Source: Fagopyrum homotropicum (Eukaryota; Streptophyta; Magnoliopsida; Caryophyllales; Polygonaceae). Taken from it: a stretch of 64,000 nt of DNA. Numbering within the stretch: the first letter of the stretch is position 1; every line of letters starts with the position of its first letter. The translations under genes and the position numbers were made by a program. The notes beneath the pieces are model-generated. The model worked only from the letters and a program-made list of their open reading frames with translations, was not told where the DNA came from and did no database searches. The stretch spans positions 9,705,001 to 9,769,000 of the forward strand of contig BSWB01000002.1 of NCBI GenBank assembly GCA_033239125.1. Direction: 5' to 3'. Positions 11,980-23,420 of this stretch are shown here, piece by piece.

Positions 11980-12905
11980 TCTATTGAATTCTTGAATTCT
12001 ACTCCGATTAATGGACAGCCTAATAGGGTTATGATTACTCATCGCAATTCCCGTCTCAGCAAGAGCAGTCTTGCTAATGTGCTTATCAAGAATTTGGAGG
12101 CTTCTATTAATAACAAGGCATTGTATGAGAGACTTTTGATATTTTTGGTACGAAACTTTCTTGTAAAGTTGCTCTTAATAGCAATGGTCAGTTAAAAGGA
12201 TATGACTTTGTACATTTTGATACATAAGAATATGTCTTTTTATTCATCGTCAATTAGAAAAATATGATTTTGTACATTTTGATACAAAGAAGATGCAACA
12301 ACTAAAAACTATTGGAAACTATGTCTAATGTGGACCTTAAGAACATGTTTGACCATTTTGGTGTTGTGACTAATATTGTTGTTGTAACTTATTCGAACGG
12401 AAGTTGAAATGCTTTGAATTTGTGAACATTGAAAACCCTTATTTTGTTCTCGTTGTTATTGTAGTTGAGAAGCTGAATGGAACTACTCATGAGGACAAAG
12501 TTTTATTTGTAAAATGAGCTCAAAAGAAAGTGGGAGAGGATGAATTGAGAGCCAAATATGAACAAGAAAGGTTGAGCATATATGAAAAAAATGCAAGGTT
12601 CTAAAAAGTATTTTAAAAAAATCTTGATGACAATATAAATGATGAAAAACTCTAGGAAATGTTTTCCAAATTCTAAAATAGCAGCTCATGCAAGGTTGGA
12701 GATCATAACTGTAAGACATACTTTCTCCTTGATGTTTCAGTACATTTGCATGGCTTATTCAAATACTTTTACAAGTCATGCTTGATGCGAAGGTTGCAAG
12801 CAAGGGTTCTGTTTTTGTTGTTTTTTTTACACTAAAGGAATCTATAAGGGTTGTAAGCCTTCCTTTCGATTCTTATTGTATTTTTTGTCTTCCAATGTAG
12901 TCGCG
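11980..12905 (+). pseudogene. PABP-like pseudogene, copy 3
   Basis: Starts with NSTPINGQPNRVMITHRNSR and LANVLIKNLEASINNKALYE, a clear RRM2 RNP2 region. RRM3 is shortened by an internal deletion near 12290-12310, and RRM4 remnants continue to an exon-end-like GGTTGTAAG at about 12855. It sits in the same unit as copy 2, so each full unit may once have held two PABP segments. Confidence 0.65.
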
Positions 12906-13319
12906 ATTAATACACATTTAATAATTTATACATTAATAACAACTTATATCTCTATTGAACTAATTTATACATTAAATCGACTATAATTGGAAGTCTAATT
13001 GTCTTCACGCTAACTAGCCGACTTTGTGAGATACAAGTCCACACTTCAAGAATGGTGATTGAAGTGGGTGAAACTCGAGATGACGTCTATTGACTTCTTT
13101 GGATGACACATCCCCTTCATGCTCACTTTTCCACTCAACAACCCTCAATCCAACAAAATTGTGCCATTGACGCTCTGGTCAACCTTCATTTCCTTTTAAT
13201 GCGCATTTTCAATTCAATAACGATAATTTATGTCATAGTGACATGTATTAATACACATTGATATTTGAGGTATATACATAGTTATGCATACTACCAGTTC
13301 AAATAATTACTAAACCATT

Positions 13320-13660
13320 TTATATGACTTTTCCTGTTACACTTGAGTGTATTTAGTTACACACAAAGGTGTCGTTCAAAGCTCATCCTAAACGTTTTGT
13401 GTCATATTCTTAAACAAATTCTACAAAAAATAAAACTCTTTCATAGTGACAACGCCAAAAAAATTTTATCACTTAAACCCTATTTTAATAAAAACGGAAC
13501 ACAACACGAAGCATCATGTATTCACACTCACAAAAAAAGGGAGAGTTGAGCGCAAATACCATCATACCCTTAATGACACATGTGCTCTCTTGTTTCAAAG
13601 TCAGTTATCAATCAAATTTTGGAATATCAATCTATCTGCATTGATTCATGATGGCTTGAA
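13320..13660 (+). pseudogene. Ty1/copia integrase fragment
   Basis: Two overlapping frames give LFHSDNAKK...FNKNGTQHEASCIHTH and then RVERKYHHTLNDTCALLFQS with QLSIKFW. This is the copia integrase core around the second Asp and catalytic Glu, with a frameshift between the parts. No LTR was found beside it. A diverged relative of its first ~120 bases lies at 19735-19860, so the fragment was part of the unit before duplication. Confidence 0.7.
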
Positions 13661-13983
13661 TGTAAAATAAACTAATAAATTTTTAGTATTTCTCTCCAAT
13701 GAGCGAAAACAAACTTAGAGGTTAAGGTTTTGTTTTGTATCTTTGTTTGTTTGTTTCGATTACCCGCAAGAGGCGCAGTGTTTTCCACTATGGTTTATTA
13801 AGGAAACTCGAAGACACATATCTTTATACAAAACCATGTGTACGATAATAGTTTAGTTTTCTTTTCCTTCATTTGTATCCATGTAACATAAATGATAAAT
13901 TTGATTAGTTTATTTATCACCGCATTCACATTGTATGTACTAGATGAATCTTTGAGGTCAGTCAATGAGTTCACTTCAACATT

Positions 13984-14251
13984 AAGGGATCATTTGGTAT
14001 CTTCCGAAAATTGGGTTGGAAATATTATTCATTGAATGGGTTGATATGTATTTAAAATAGTCTAGTTAGTGAGTCTTAAAATAATTGAAAGTAACAAAGT
14101 GACATCTACTATATGGTATGTTCAAAAGATATCAATTTATATTTTTGATATCAAAAGTGTTATTTTGGTATACCCAAAAATATCAGTATATATCAAATAA
14201 ATCACCCGCATCCATATACCTTCATATATTTGATAGTTATGCCAAACAAGC
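13984..14251. mobile_element. Possible Tourist-like MITE
   Basis: Starts near AGGGATCATTTGG and ends near CCAAACAAGCCC, imperfect inverted ends flanked by TTA on both sides, as in PIF/Harbinger MITEs. The right end is also present, truncated, in the first unit at about 8509-8560. The ends match in only part, so the call is tentative. Confidence 0.3.
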
Positions 14252-14489
14252 CCTTATTTCAATTCTCAATTATTATTTTATCAAGTATAAGTATTAATTA
14301 CATTGGATCATTGTCATTCCTATTTATAACTCCATCAAATCAATACCAAACAAGTCCTTACGTGGGGTGCATCTATTTGTGTTATAGTTTTTCTTGCATG
14401 TTATTGATATTCACTTATGTATATTCTAACTTTTTTGTATTCATTTATGAATGATCTAACTTTGTTGGTTTACTTGTAGCTGATAATGC

Positions 14490-15568
14490 CATGAAATTCC
14501 TGAACATTACCAATGTCAATGGAAAGCATAGTAGAGTTATGATTTCTCATCGCGATCCTAGTCTCTGCAAGAGCAGTCTTGCTAATGTGTTCATCGAGAA
14601 TTTGGATACTTTTAATGATAAAAAGACATTGTATTAGACATTTGCAACTTTTGGTACAATACTTTCATGTAAAGTTGCTCTTAATAGCAATTGTCAGTCA
14701 AAAGGATATGACTTTGTTTATTTTGATACGAAAAAAGATGCGACAACTACAACTGTTTGTTTGAATGAAATGCTTCTTAATGACAAGCAAGTGTATGTTG
14801 GACTCTTTATTCCTCGTCAAAAGGGGTCGAGGTAATTCTCCAAAGTTCACTAACATGTATGTGAAAAGTATTTTGGAGACTATTTTTGAAGATGACCTTA
14901 AGAATATGTTTGACCCTTTTGAAATAGTAACTAGTGTTTTTGCTATTGCTGATTCAAATGGAAATTAAAATATTTTGGCTTTGGGAACTTTGAAAATCTT
15001 TAGGTTGTTGTTGTTGTTGATGTTGTAGTTAAGAAGCTGAATAGAACTACTCATGAGGACAAACGTTGATTTGTAGGAAGAGCTCAGAAGAAAGTTAGAA
15101 CAAATGTTCAAGTGAGTGCCAAATATAAACAAGAAATGTTTAGTAGATATGAAAATATGCAGGGTTTTAACGTGTATCTGAATAATCTTGATGACAATAT
15201 AAATTATGAAAAACTCAAGAGGTATTTTTCAAATTCAGAAATATCACCACATGTAAAGTTTGTGATCATAATTGCAAGAAAAGCTTTATCCATGATGTTT
15301 CATTATATGTGCTGAAGTTTTCCAAATTTAGAAATATCTTCTCATGCAAGAGTCTTGGTTATGTTTCCTTTTCTACACTAGAGGAAGCCACAAGGATTGT
15401 AAGTTATGTTTTGATTCTTATTGTATTTTTGTCTTACAGTTTCGAGTTATGACATTACTCATTCATATTTTCAACTATCGGAAATGAATGGCTAAATGGT
15501 AGGAAAAAAAACCATGTATGTTGTGGCCCAACGCAAAGAAGAGAGAAATTTAAGTTTGTGTGTCAAAG
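14490..15568 (+). pseudogene. PABP-like pseudogene, copy 4
   Basis: Contains SHRDPSLCKSSLANVFIEN (RRM2), then SPKFTNMYVKSILETIFEDD (RRM3). The linker to RRM4 follows with KYKQEMFSRYENMQGFNVYL and NNLDDNINYEKLK, which is the best preserved RRM4 start of the array. Frameshifts separate these parts. The 3' tail is split at 15573 by the 3-kb LTR-type insertion and resumes at 18637. Confidence 0.7.
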
Positions 15569-15573
15569 TTTTA
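15569..15573. repeat. Left 5-bp target duplication (TTTTA)
   Basis: TTTTA precedes the TG terminus of the element at 15574 and is repeated at 18632-18636 just after its CA terminus. Joining the flanks restores the sequence found uninterrupted in copy 1 near 9995. Confidence 0.85.
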
Positions 15574-18500
15574 TGTAATATCCGGAATTTTAATTCCGTT
15601 TATTTCCGAGTTGAACCGAAAGGCGACCTTTGATCCGAGTGCAGGTCACCTAGTGTTACCTATTTACCATAAAGTTTTATGATTTTATGTGAGCCTAGAT
15701 CTACATAAAATGATGAAAAATCACCAAACCCTAATTCTTACAACTTGTAGTACATGTCTTTTGGCAAGACCATGACAAAACCGGGACGAGACCATGACAA
15801 GACGAGACGAGACCATGACAAACGCTTGACAAGTTTTAAGCCAAACCACTTCCTTCCTTAATGCAGCCATGTTCACTTTCAAAACAATTAGAGAGGTGAA
15901 CAGCCCAGCAGGAGTCTCACCTCAAGTCCAGCCCAGAACTAACCTGCCCATGCTAGCCCAGTAGCAAGGATTCAGCTCCACTGGCGGCAAGCCCATGAAG
16001 AAGCAGTCCAGCAGTGCGGCCCTTCCTCCTCTCCAGTGGGTACGTGCTGAGCTGGAGACCGTTTAACGCCTGAATTGTCGCTGCTGAAGGATTTGTTTCC
16101 TTTCTTTTCTGTCACGTCCAGGTGCACGTACAGACGTTTCGAAGACCTCCATCACCACTTCGGTACCAAGGCAGCAGCCTCTCGCTTCCTCCCTCCTTTT
16201 GCCTTCCCCGCGCCCAAACCTACCTATTTTTTCCTTGGCTGGCCTGACGGCCCTTTTGCCTTCCTCTGTTGATGTGGCAGCCCACATCTTCCTGTTCGTC
16301 TTCCCACGTTCAACAATGAAGCAGATAGGTGAGGAGATGTGCCTTCAATGTCCGGATTTCTCGCAAAGGATTGTGCTTATCAACATTAACCCTTCCTCTC
16401 CTCAACGAGCATACGGGCACATCTTTCCGATTATTACGCCACAGATATGCAACCTGCCTACTCTCCTTCCGATCGACCCTTACACGTATAATTCAGCCGA
16501 ATCCTTCTGGAGACAAAGACGTTGTTGAAGCTGGCACCGTCGACCGATCAGACCCCCATCTTCGACGACAATCTTCCTAGCTTGTATTGGCGCTCTTTCC
16601 ACATATCTCAGCAAGAAATCACACACACTAAACCAAACCATACCTCGCTCCTAAAATCTACTCGGCATCTTCCCGGCACACCGTATCACGCCCTCCATGG
16701 CCACCACCTTGTCAACAGAGGGTGTCGAGGTTAGTCTGATTCCCTTCCCTTCCTCTAAGTCGAGGCTTGGATCTGCAGTGTAAGAAGCTCCATCTCCATT
16801 GTACCTCTGTGCAGCCATAGCCTATCCAGCCTTGAAGGTCTCTGCTGCCTGGCTTAACAACATTGAGCAACTTTCCCTTCCGTCGACAATAAGAGAGCAG
16901 GAGCTGGGGCGAGTCGAACCGTGTTCCATTCCTCGTCGTCAACACACCGCTGAGGTAGCTTTCATTCTCGACACTGACGCTGACTGCTCAGACGCTGGGT
17001 AAGCGGTTCTTGTTTATGTCATTCCTCTGTACACATGATGAGGGAAGATTTTTGATGTATGCTTGATCGATCAAGGGATCCAGATATGAGTTGTATAGGT
17101 CTAGTTGTAGATCCTCTAATTGTTGTTGTAAGGTCTCGAACTTAGGATCAGTTTTAGGCCTAGGTTGGGATCATGCTGGACGGAAGATTTGAACCTAGAA
17201 CCTATTTCAACTTTTTTTATTTCCAAAATTTTCATATGTGAACTGCTGTATCCCGAAGTAGGTTTTTAGACTGTAATTTTGTCATCCACCGTTGAATTTT
17301 TGATATGTTGTAGGTTGATATGTGTAGTTTGATGTATCAAAATTTTGAGAATAAATGAACGGTCGGATTAGAAGCTATAAGGTTCCAAAGTAGGGTAGTT
17401 GAGCTGTTTTTCAGCAGTAAAATTTTGACTAAGTATAGAGCATTTTTAGTGATGTAACCAACTTTAAAGATTTTTGTAGAAGTGATAGTTGAACAGTTTT
17501 GGGAAATTCTTGCTCCTAAGGGTAGATGGAACATCATAGATGATCTAGAGAATTATTTCGGAATTTTTATAAGCTTCTACGAATTTTATATTTGAAATCG
17601 AAGTTGGACCTTTACGATCTTTCGGAGAATAGGAAAATAAGAAAAATGTCAGTTTGTAACCAAACTAAACTTTAGGACTTAGAATATGAATTTATAGTCT
17701 CAAATAAGAGTTTAGACAAGAATTTTGGAAATTCTGGGAATTTCGGGACCAAGGGTAAAATAGTCATTTTACCATAAATTAGTACTGTAATCAGTTCTGT
17801 CCTATTACGATTTTCCATCTTAGAAGTCTTAGACTTCTAAATACTTTGGAGTGTGCTAATGCACATATCTCCTTTGGCAGGCAACTGAGTTGCTACAGTC
17901 ACAGAGCGAGTTTGGTTTACCAAGAATCGAGATTTATAACAAGTAAGTCCTTTGGGCTTACTTAGCTGACTTCTGAATATGAGCATGAATGATGACAGTG
18001 GTGTGTGATTGAAATGTTTAGAGCATTCTGCTCAGTTAGCTTGCGGGCGCTGGGGGTTTCTTTAGGGACTAGTCCACACTCGGTTTGTAGTGATGCTACC
18101 GGCGGAGGTAAGCTAGACCTACACCCAGTTGGATAAGGAACGGAGGCGAGAACTCTTAAGATTTCTCGTGCCACAACTGTAAAATAGAATAAGATGACTC
18201 ACTTAATGAACAGATAATAACCGGTTGGTGTGCCAGCATGATGATTGTTTTATGTTATCTTGAGTGTGTTTGTGCTATCCTTATTCTGCTTATATTTGGA
18301 TTGTTAGCTAACGGTTTATCCGTGTTGTAGATTTGTAGAGATAGACAGTTGTAGAGTGATCCGGAACGGATGGTCAGCCGGGTCCACGTACTCATTAGAT
18401 GGGGACGGGGAGTCTTCCATACGGCATGCATGTTATGTATCTATATATATGTTTGTAAGGCTGTCACATGTGTACATTCATACCATAAAAACATTATGTT

Positions 18501-18631
18501 TTGGACATTGTTTTATATACATTTGTGCCTTGTTGTAAGATCCTAGTAAAATTGTTGTTAAACCAAGGTCGGGACCCATTGTGAGGTCCTAACCAGTAGC
18601 TCCCCGAGTTCCAAGAATTTGGGGTGTTACA
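15574..18631 (+). mobile_element. 3,058-bp TG...CA element, probable solo LTR
   Basis: Begins TGTAATATCCGG and ends GGGTGTTACA, with a perfect 5-bp target duplication (TTTTA), the hallmarks of LTR retrotransposon integration. No gag-pol, PBS or second LTR is present inside, so a long solo LTR left by unequal recombination is the simplest reading. A non-autonomous element is the alternative. The distal half (from about 17280) is shared with copies at about 37580-40204 (+) and 59243-60550 (-). Shared motifs include CTTTGGGCTTACTTAGCTG, GCTGGGGGTTTCTTTAGGG and GACCCATTGTGAGGTCCTAA. The proximal part, about 15850-17000, is GC-richer and carries only unrecognisable short frames. The lineage is probably Ty3/gypsy but not proven. 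Confidence 0.75.
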
Positions 18632-18636
18632 TTTTA
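18632..18636. repeat. Right 5-bp target duplication (TTTTA)
   Basis: Direct partner of 15569-15573. The PABP-unit sequence (TACTTCGATGAG) resumes immediately afterwards. Confidence 0.85.
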
Positions 18637-18819
18637 TACTTCGATGAGGAATCAAAAAATCCTACCTATATATAAGATTAAGTTTTTTTTTTGTAATAAA
18701 TCGAGTCACGTTAATGCATATATAATAATTTATACATTAATAATGATATATATATCTCTATATATTTATCTTATTGAACTCATTTCTTGCATAAAATCAA
18801 TTATCATTGGATGTTTAAT

Positions 18820-19056
18820 TGTCTTTACGCTAGCTAGCCCATGTATGTTGTTGGCCTTTTTATTCATCGTCAAGAAATGATCAAAGAAATTCTCCAAAGT
18901 TCACTAACATGTATCTGAAAAATCTTCTAAAGACTATTTAAGATGAGGACCTTAAGAGCATTTTTAACCCTTTTGGTGTTGTGACTAGTGTTGTTATAAC
19001 TAATTCGATTGGGAAGTCGAAATGCTTTGGTTTTATGAACTTTGAAAACCCTAATT

Positions 19057-19100
<44 letters not shown>

Positions 19101-19600
19101 ATTGAGAAGTTGAATGAAACTACTAATGAGGTCAAAGTTCAATTTGTAGGAAGAGCTTAGAAGAAAGTTGGGAGAGAGGCTGAATTGAGAGTTAAATATG
19201 AACAAGAAAGGTTGAGCAGATGTGAAAATATGCAGGGTTCTAAGTCGTATTTAAAATTTTTTGATAACAATATAAATGATGTAAGGTTTGTTATTATAAT
19301 CGTAAGACAAGCTTTCTCCGTGATGTTTCATTACATTTGCTCTAGTTTGTTCAAATATTTTTTTTGGCGTCATGCTTGTTGCAAATGGTGCAAGTAAGGA
19401 TTTTGGTTTTGTTGCATTTTCTACACTAAAGGAAGTCACAAGGGTTATTTTTATTGCATTTTTTCTTCCAGTTTCATGTTATGACATTATTCATCCATGT
19501 TTTCAGTTGTCAGAAATGAATGACAATATTCTATGTATGTTGTTATGGCGCAACATAAAGAAGTGAGGAAGGATAGGTTGCATGTCAATGTTATATTTCG
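18820..19600 (+). pseudogene. PABP-like pseudogene, copy 5 (truncated)
   Basis: Starts within RRM3 (VGLFIHRQE-like, then CTCCAAAGTTCACTAACATG as in the other copies) and lacks RRM2. A long TTG microsatellite interrupts the RRM3-RRM4 linker. RRM4 remnants end in DFGFVAFSTLKEVTRV and then a block matching LSEMND. This is the last and shortest copy of the array. Confidence 0.6.
19058..19100. repeat. (TTG)n microsatellite, about 14 units
   Basis: An uninterrupted trinucleotide run inside PABP copy 5. The equivalent position in copies 3 and 4 has only a few imperfect TTG units, so it expanded in this copy. The poly-Asn frame on the other strand is an artefact of the repeat. Confidence 0.9.
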
Positions 19601-19734
19601 ATGAATAATCATAATTCTACATACATATAAGATTCAATATTTTGTAATAAATGTAGTTCCCATTAATGCACAATTTAATATTATACTTCGATGAGTAATC
19701 ATAATTCTACATATATATAAGAATCAATATTTTG

Positions 19735-20082
19735 AACCATTTTAGATGGCTTTTTCCATTGTACTTGAGTGTATTCAAATAAACACAAAAGTGGTGATTA
19801 GACACGCATCCCAAACTTTAGTGTCAAGATCTTGGACAAATTTCAAAAAAACTGCAACAACATTTTGTAGTGGCAACGCCTATATTGCTTTTATTGCCCA
19901 AAAACTTGCACCAGCTCGTGCTGCTCGTATTGAAGAACTTCCTCATCAATCAAACTGTGTTGAAATTACCTCTAGGAAGAAGGTCATCCCAACTCAAAAT
20001 TACTAGGCTAATACCGGTAGATTATAGCCCACTCAAGATTCAAGAAGGTGTTTTTAATTCTGTATTTATTCTTGTAAAATAC
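19735..20082 (+). other. Copia-related scrap next to the CACTA element
   Basis: The first ~120 bases are a diverged match to the copia integrase fragment at 13320 (both run ACTTGAGTGTATT...ACAAA). The following 86-codon frame contains AYIAFIAQKLAPARAARIEE, which I do not recognise. The stretch ends at the CACTA terminus. Confidence 0.4.
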
Positions 20083-20300
20083 CACTACTAGAAATGCGCG
20101 TTATATGCGACGCTTTTCTTCCGACACCAAGTCAATGTGTCGCAAAAAATTTGAATTCGTAAAACCCTCGCTAAATTGCGACACCTTAAAGTGTCACTAT
20201 TTTCCGATATATATAGGTGTCGCAAATGGCACAAATAAAGACGACTTGGAGTGTCATTTTTTTTTTAATTTTTATGACACCTGGAGGTGTCACGGTATTA
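20083..20300. repeat. CACTA left terminal and subterminal repeats
   Basis: TIR CACTACTAGAAATGCGCG followed by several copies of the motif GTGTCGC / GCGACAC in both orientations (for example near 20146, 20178 and 20217). Such arrays are normally bound by the transposase. Confidence 0.75.
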
Positions 20301-20369
20301 AAATTAAAATACCCAAAACTGGATATTAGGGTACGCCTCTCCCAAATTGGGTACCGTCTTGACGACTTG

Positions 20370-21850
20370 CAAAGTTTCATCTTCTCTCGATCCTAATAAG
20401 GGTTTCTACCATTATTCTCAAGGTCCTCGTCGGTTCTCCTAACTCTCATTCTACCTCCGGCTGCTTTAGCTCCGATTCAACTCTGATTCTCGAAGAAGAA
20501 CGAAGCTCTAAGCAGTAAGCATCCATGGCCTCCACACACCATAAGCCCTAAGCTTTTTGAGGTGAATTCTTCCGACTACTTATGTTGTTAGTTTAAAACT
20601 CTCTTTCTCAACCTTTTTGTCGCTTCTCTTATTGAACTCATCTCGATCTACTCATCATCTAAGATCTGAGCACACATTGTTTGCTAAAATTTCAAAAAGT
20701 TAGTGAGTTGTAGTTTTTGTTCAAGTTTGCAACCCCGCTATAATTTCAAAAGTAGATGGTTAGGCAATCTTTGGTGCTTCCGAGGCACAAACTGAGAGTA
20801 ATGATAGAGTCATCCAAGAGTAATGACTTGTCTGACAATTTTCAAAGGTGGAAGGCATTCAAACTCTAGAAGTAAGGCTACTTTGGACAAATCTCAACCA
20901 ATTTTGTTCAAGGGAGAAATAGAAGGGACTTTTTGTTTGCCTATGATTATGGAGTCTATAGTTCATCACAAATCTACTGAAGAAGAGATTCTAACCAGAA
21001 CTAGTAAGAATTTGAACACAAAGATCTCAGAAGCAAGGGGTAAGAGGAAATTTGATAGTATAAAATCATATACGTCTTTGCTTATATTAGGATCAAAGGT
21101 ATCGGTGTATGTTATTGATGCCTCAGTACTACATGCCTAATAATACTCCTCATAACATTGTGATATGATGCAGTTATTGGAAAGAGTTCAACTATAAAGC
21201 AGAAGCTATCATCATTTGAAGGTCAAGCTAACCCTCTAGAAGTTTCTGAATATGTGGATGAGATCTATCTATATTACTAGGCTATAGATAGGAGGTGATT
21301 ATCCGACCTTTTTTTATTGAAAGGTTAGGATGATCCAAAGAGTGAAGGTGCCATGAATACTTAACATAATAATTCTGCAGATTTTAGTTTTGTGAGGCTT
21401 ATATTTGAGATAGTCACTACTTGCTATTCATGGACTTTCTACTCATTGATCACATTTTGACTAGGCATTGAGCATTGTTCTTATATGCTGATTTTGTACT
21501 TAATGATGACTAGTCATTGAGCATTGTTCTTTTTTCCTACCTTGGTCGCCTTTGACACGTGTGCTCGCCATCTATTTTATATGCTGATGTTTCTTGGCAC
21601 ATGGACATAATAACCCATCGACGTAGGATCCCTGTACAATGATCTTTCATTGAATTCTCAATTGGACAAGAAAGATGCATGCACACAGTTAGATGGCACC
21701 ACAAACATTTTCAAGCCGGTCAAAGAAACTCAATAATCGGGTACTATGATGTGTGATGCTGATTCTTTTTGCTTTTTTATTTTGTTTTTAAAGGTTCAGG
21801 TACTTAACTTCCTAACCATGTTATTATATGATGTATGTTTCCTTTTTGCA
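20370..21850 (+). other. CACTA interior, unrecognised captured sequence
   Basis: 20400-20560 looks like a plant 5' leader (CT-rich, CTCGAAGAAGAACGAAGC) with an ATGGCC at 20525. A 105-codon frame at 20823-21140 (TCLTIFKGGRHSNSRSKAT...) has no family signature that I recognise. The rest is AT-rich. It may be the 5' region of the captured receptor kinase or another captured gene. Confidence 0.35.
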
Positions 21851-21851
21851 G

Positions 21852-22092
21852 GGTGTTGAGGAACTGTAAAATCTCTGGACCCATCCAACCATACCTTGCT
21901 AAATTAACTAGCTTGAAAACACTGTATGTCCAATAAATTTTCACATTTTGGCATTCCTCTGAATATCTGATATTTCAAGAGGCATTCTCTTAAGTCATAA
22001 CACATTTTCCATCTTCTTCAAGGGATCTTAGTTTCAATAACTTGGAAGACCGTATTCCTGACGAATTTAAAGATTTAAAAATTGGATCATAT
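21852..22092 (+). pseudogene. Captured LRR exons of a receptor kinase
   Basis: Two small exon-like blocks keep their splice signals. 21852-21923 encodes VLRNCKISGPIQPYLAKL plus TSLKTL and is followed by GTATGT. 22023-22092 encodes DLSFNNLEDRIPDEFKDLKI and is followed by GTAAGC. Joining them restores LDLSFNN in phase. The LRR consensus and exon phase are those of plant LRR receptor kinases (LRR-VIII-like). Retention of introns shows capture from genomic DNA, not from mRNA. Confidence 0.7.
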
Positions 22093-23017
22093 GTAAGCAG
22101 CTGAATTTAGCAAGAGTTTATTGAATCTGTTATCAGTTTAAATTCATATATACGCAGTATTGTCCATAGAAGTACTTTATTCTTGTCAGCACAGAGTAAT
22201 CAGACAACTTTTTTCTCTTTGATGTTTACTTGTACACTTGTGTGCTTAAGACAAGTCATACCATGTTTAAACTCCAGTATAAGGTGTTAATCTTTTTTCA
22301 GATTTGAATAGATTTTACTTGGTTGATCTATTGGCCTACACTAGTTCTTATTAGGTTATTCCCGCTAAGCCAGTTTCATGCTTGTCATTCTATATTTTCT
22401 CTTGTACTGGCCCTGACTTCTCCTTCTTCCACATTGCATACCCTGCATTCTTTGACTGAAATAGTGAAATTCATCGTGGGTGGCAGTGTTTAAATTTCAG
22501 TGTAATCAACTCTGAGTGAAGTGATTATCTACACAAATTGACGTTCTCTTCTATAGACGTGTGCCTTCAAGAATAAGTGGGAGTAGTTGACACTATTTAT
22601 GTGAAAAGATTGTAGTTGAGAGCATTTTAAGAAAACTAATTCATATATGCTGAATGTAAATGTTTATTATGTTTGAGTTGAAAGGGAATGACTTGTTGGT
22701 TGAAACTCATATACGTTGTTGCATATGAATTTATAGTTTAATTTGAAATGGAGGTTACGTGGCTTGACTTGCACAACTAGCATGTGTTTTTAGTGTATCT
22801 TTATGAACCTAATCATCATAAAGGATGTTGTTTTCTATTCATTTTAGCTAAAAAGCTTACAGTTGGCAAAGACCATCCTAAAATGAATGAATGACCTCTC
22901 CTGCATCCCACTCATCCTTTCTTCTCATTATGTATAAGTTATTTTGTAGCACAAGAATGCTATGAAGCCACATTCACATCACTGATTGGTTTCATTTTCT
23001 ACCTTCAACATCGAGGA

Positions 23018-23217
23018 GTGGTGCTATTGAATTGTCATTTCGAGAAGCGAAGTCTTTCAATTTGGAAGAGCTGTCTGTGGCCACCAAAAACTAAATCCCA
23101 AGAGTTTGATTGGTGTGGGAAAGTTGGGGGAAGTCTATAAGGGATTACTTACTGATGGATTGCTTGTTGCCATTAAGAGGCGAGAAAACGCTCCCACTCA
23201 GGAATTTATTGAAGAGG
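23018..23217 (+). pseudogene. Captured kinase N-lobe exon
   Basis: Translation gives AIELSFREAKSFNLEELSVA, then after a frameshift SLIGVGKLGEVYKGLLTDGL and LVAIKRRENAPTQEFIEEV, followed by GTAACT. This is the ATP-binding loop and catalytic-Lys region of an LRR receptor kinase (G-x-G-x-x-G...V-A-I-K). The frameshift and the lack of upstream exons make it non-functional. The Athila element starts about 200 bases downstream, in what was the next intron. Confidence 0.75.
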
Positions 23218-23420
23218 TAACTATTAGCATGAAATATTGTGATATTTTAGACACGTTTTCTAAGTGTATTTCATCCATAATGGTAGTCATTGATAAAGCA
23301 TTGAAGTATTTGTGAGTTAGTTTATCTATTTTGTCGATATAGAGGTCTACATAAGCTTTGTGTTGATTGTAGGCAATTAAGAGCTAATACCAAACGGATT
23401 GAGAGAGAATGGAGATAGAT

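Larger units (their letters stand above)
7640..19740 (+). repeat. Tandem array of degenerate PABP-bearing units
   Basis: A shared non-coding block (TTATCTTATTGAACTC, then a stretch with CACTCAACAACCCTCAATCC) recurs at about 7655, 10128, 12950 and 18765. Subtracting the 3,058-bp insertion in the third unit, the spacing is about 2.5, 2.8 and 2.75 kb. Each unit carries, in the same orientation, pieces resembling RRM2-RRM4 of poly(A)-binding protein, followed by a block containing GAAGAGAG and ATACTTCGATGAG. The units are therefore segmental tandem duplicates of one ancestral PABP-like locus. They are decayed, rearranged and interrupted by other elements. Confidence 0.75.

Noticed and set aside
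16063..17002. Several overlapping frames of 65-109 codons
   Set aside because: They follow the higher GC of the solo LTR's proximal part; no recognisable domain and inconsistent between strands.
18927..19205. Minus-strand frame with a long poly-Asn run
   Set aside because: It is the complement of the TTG microsatellite inside a PABP pseudogene; no conserved protein.
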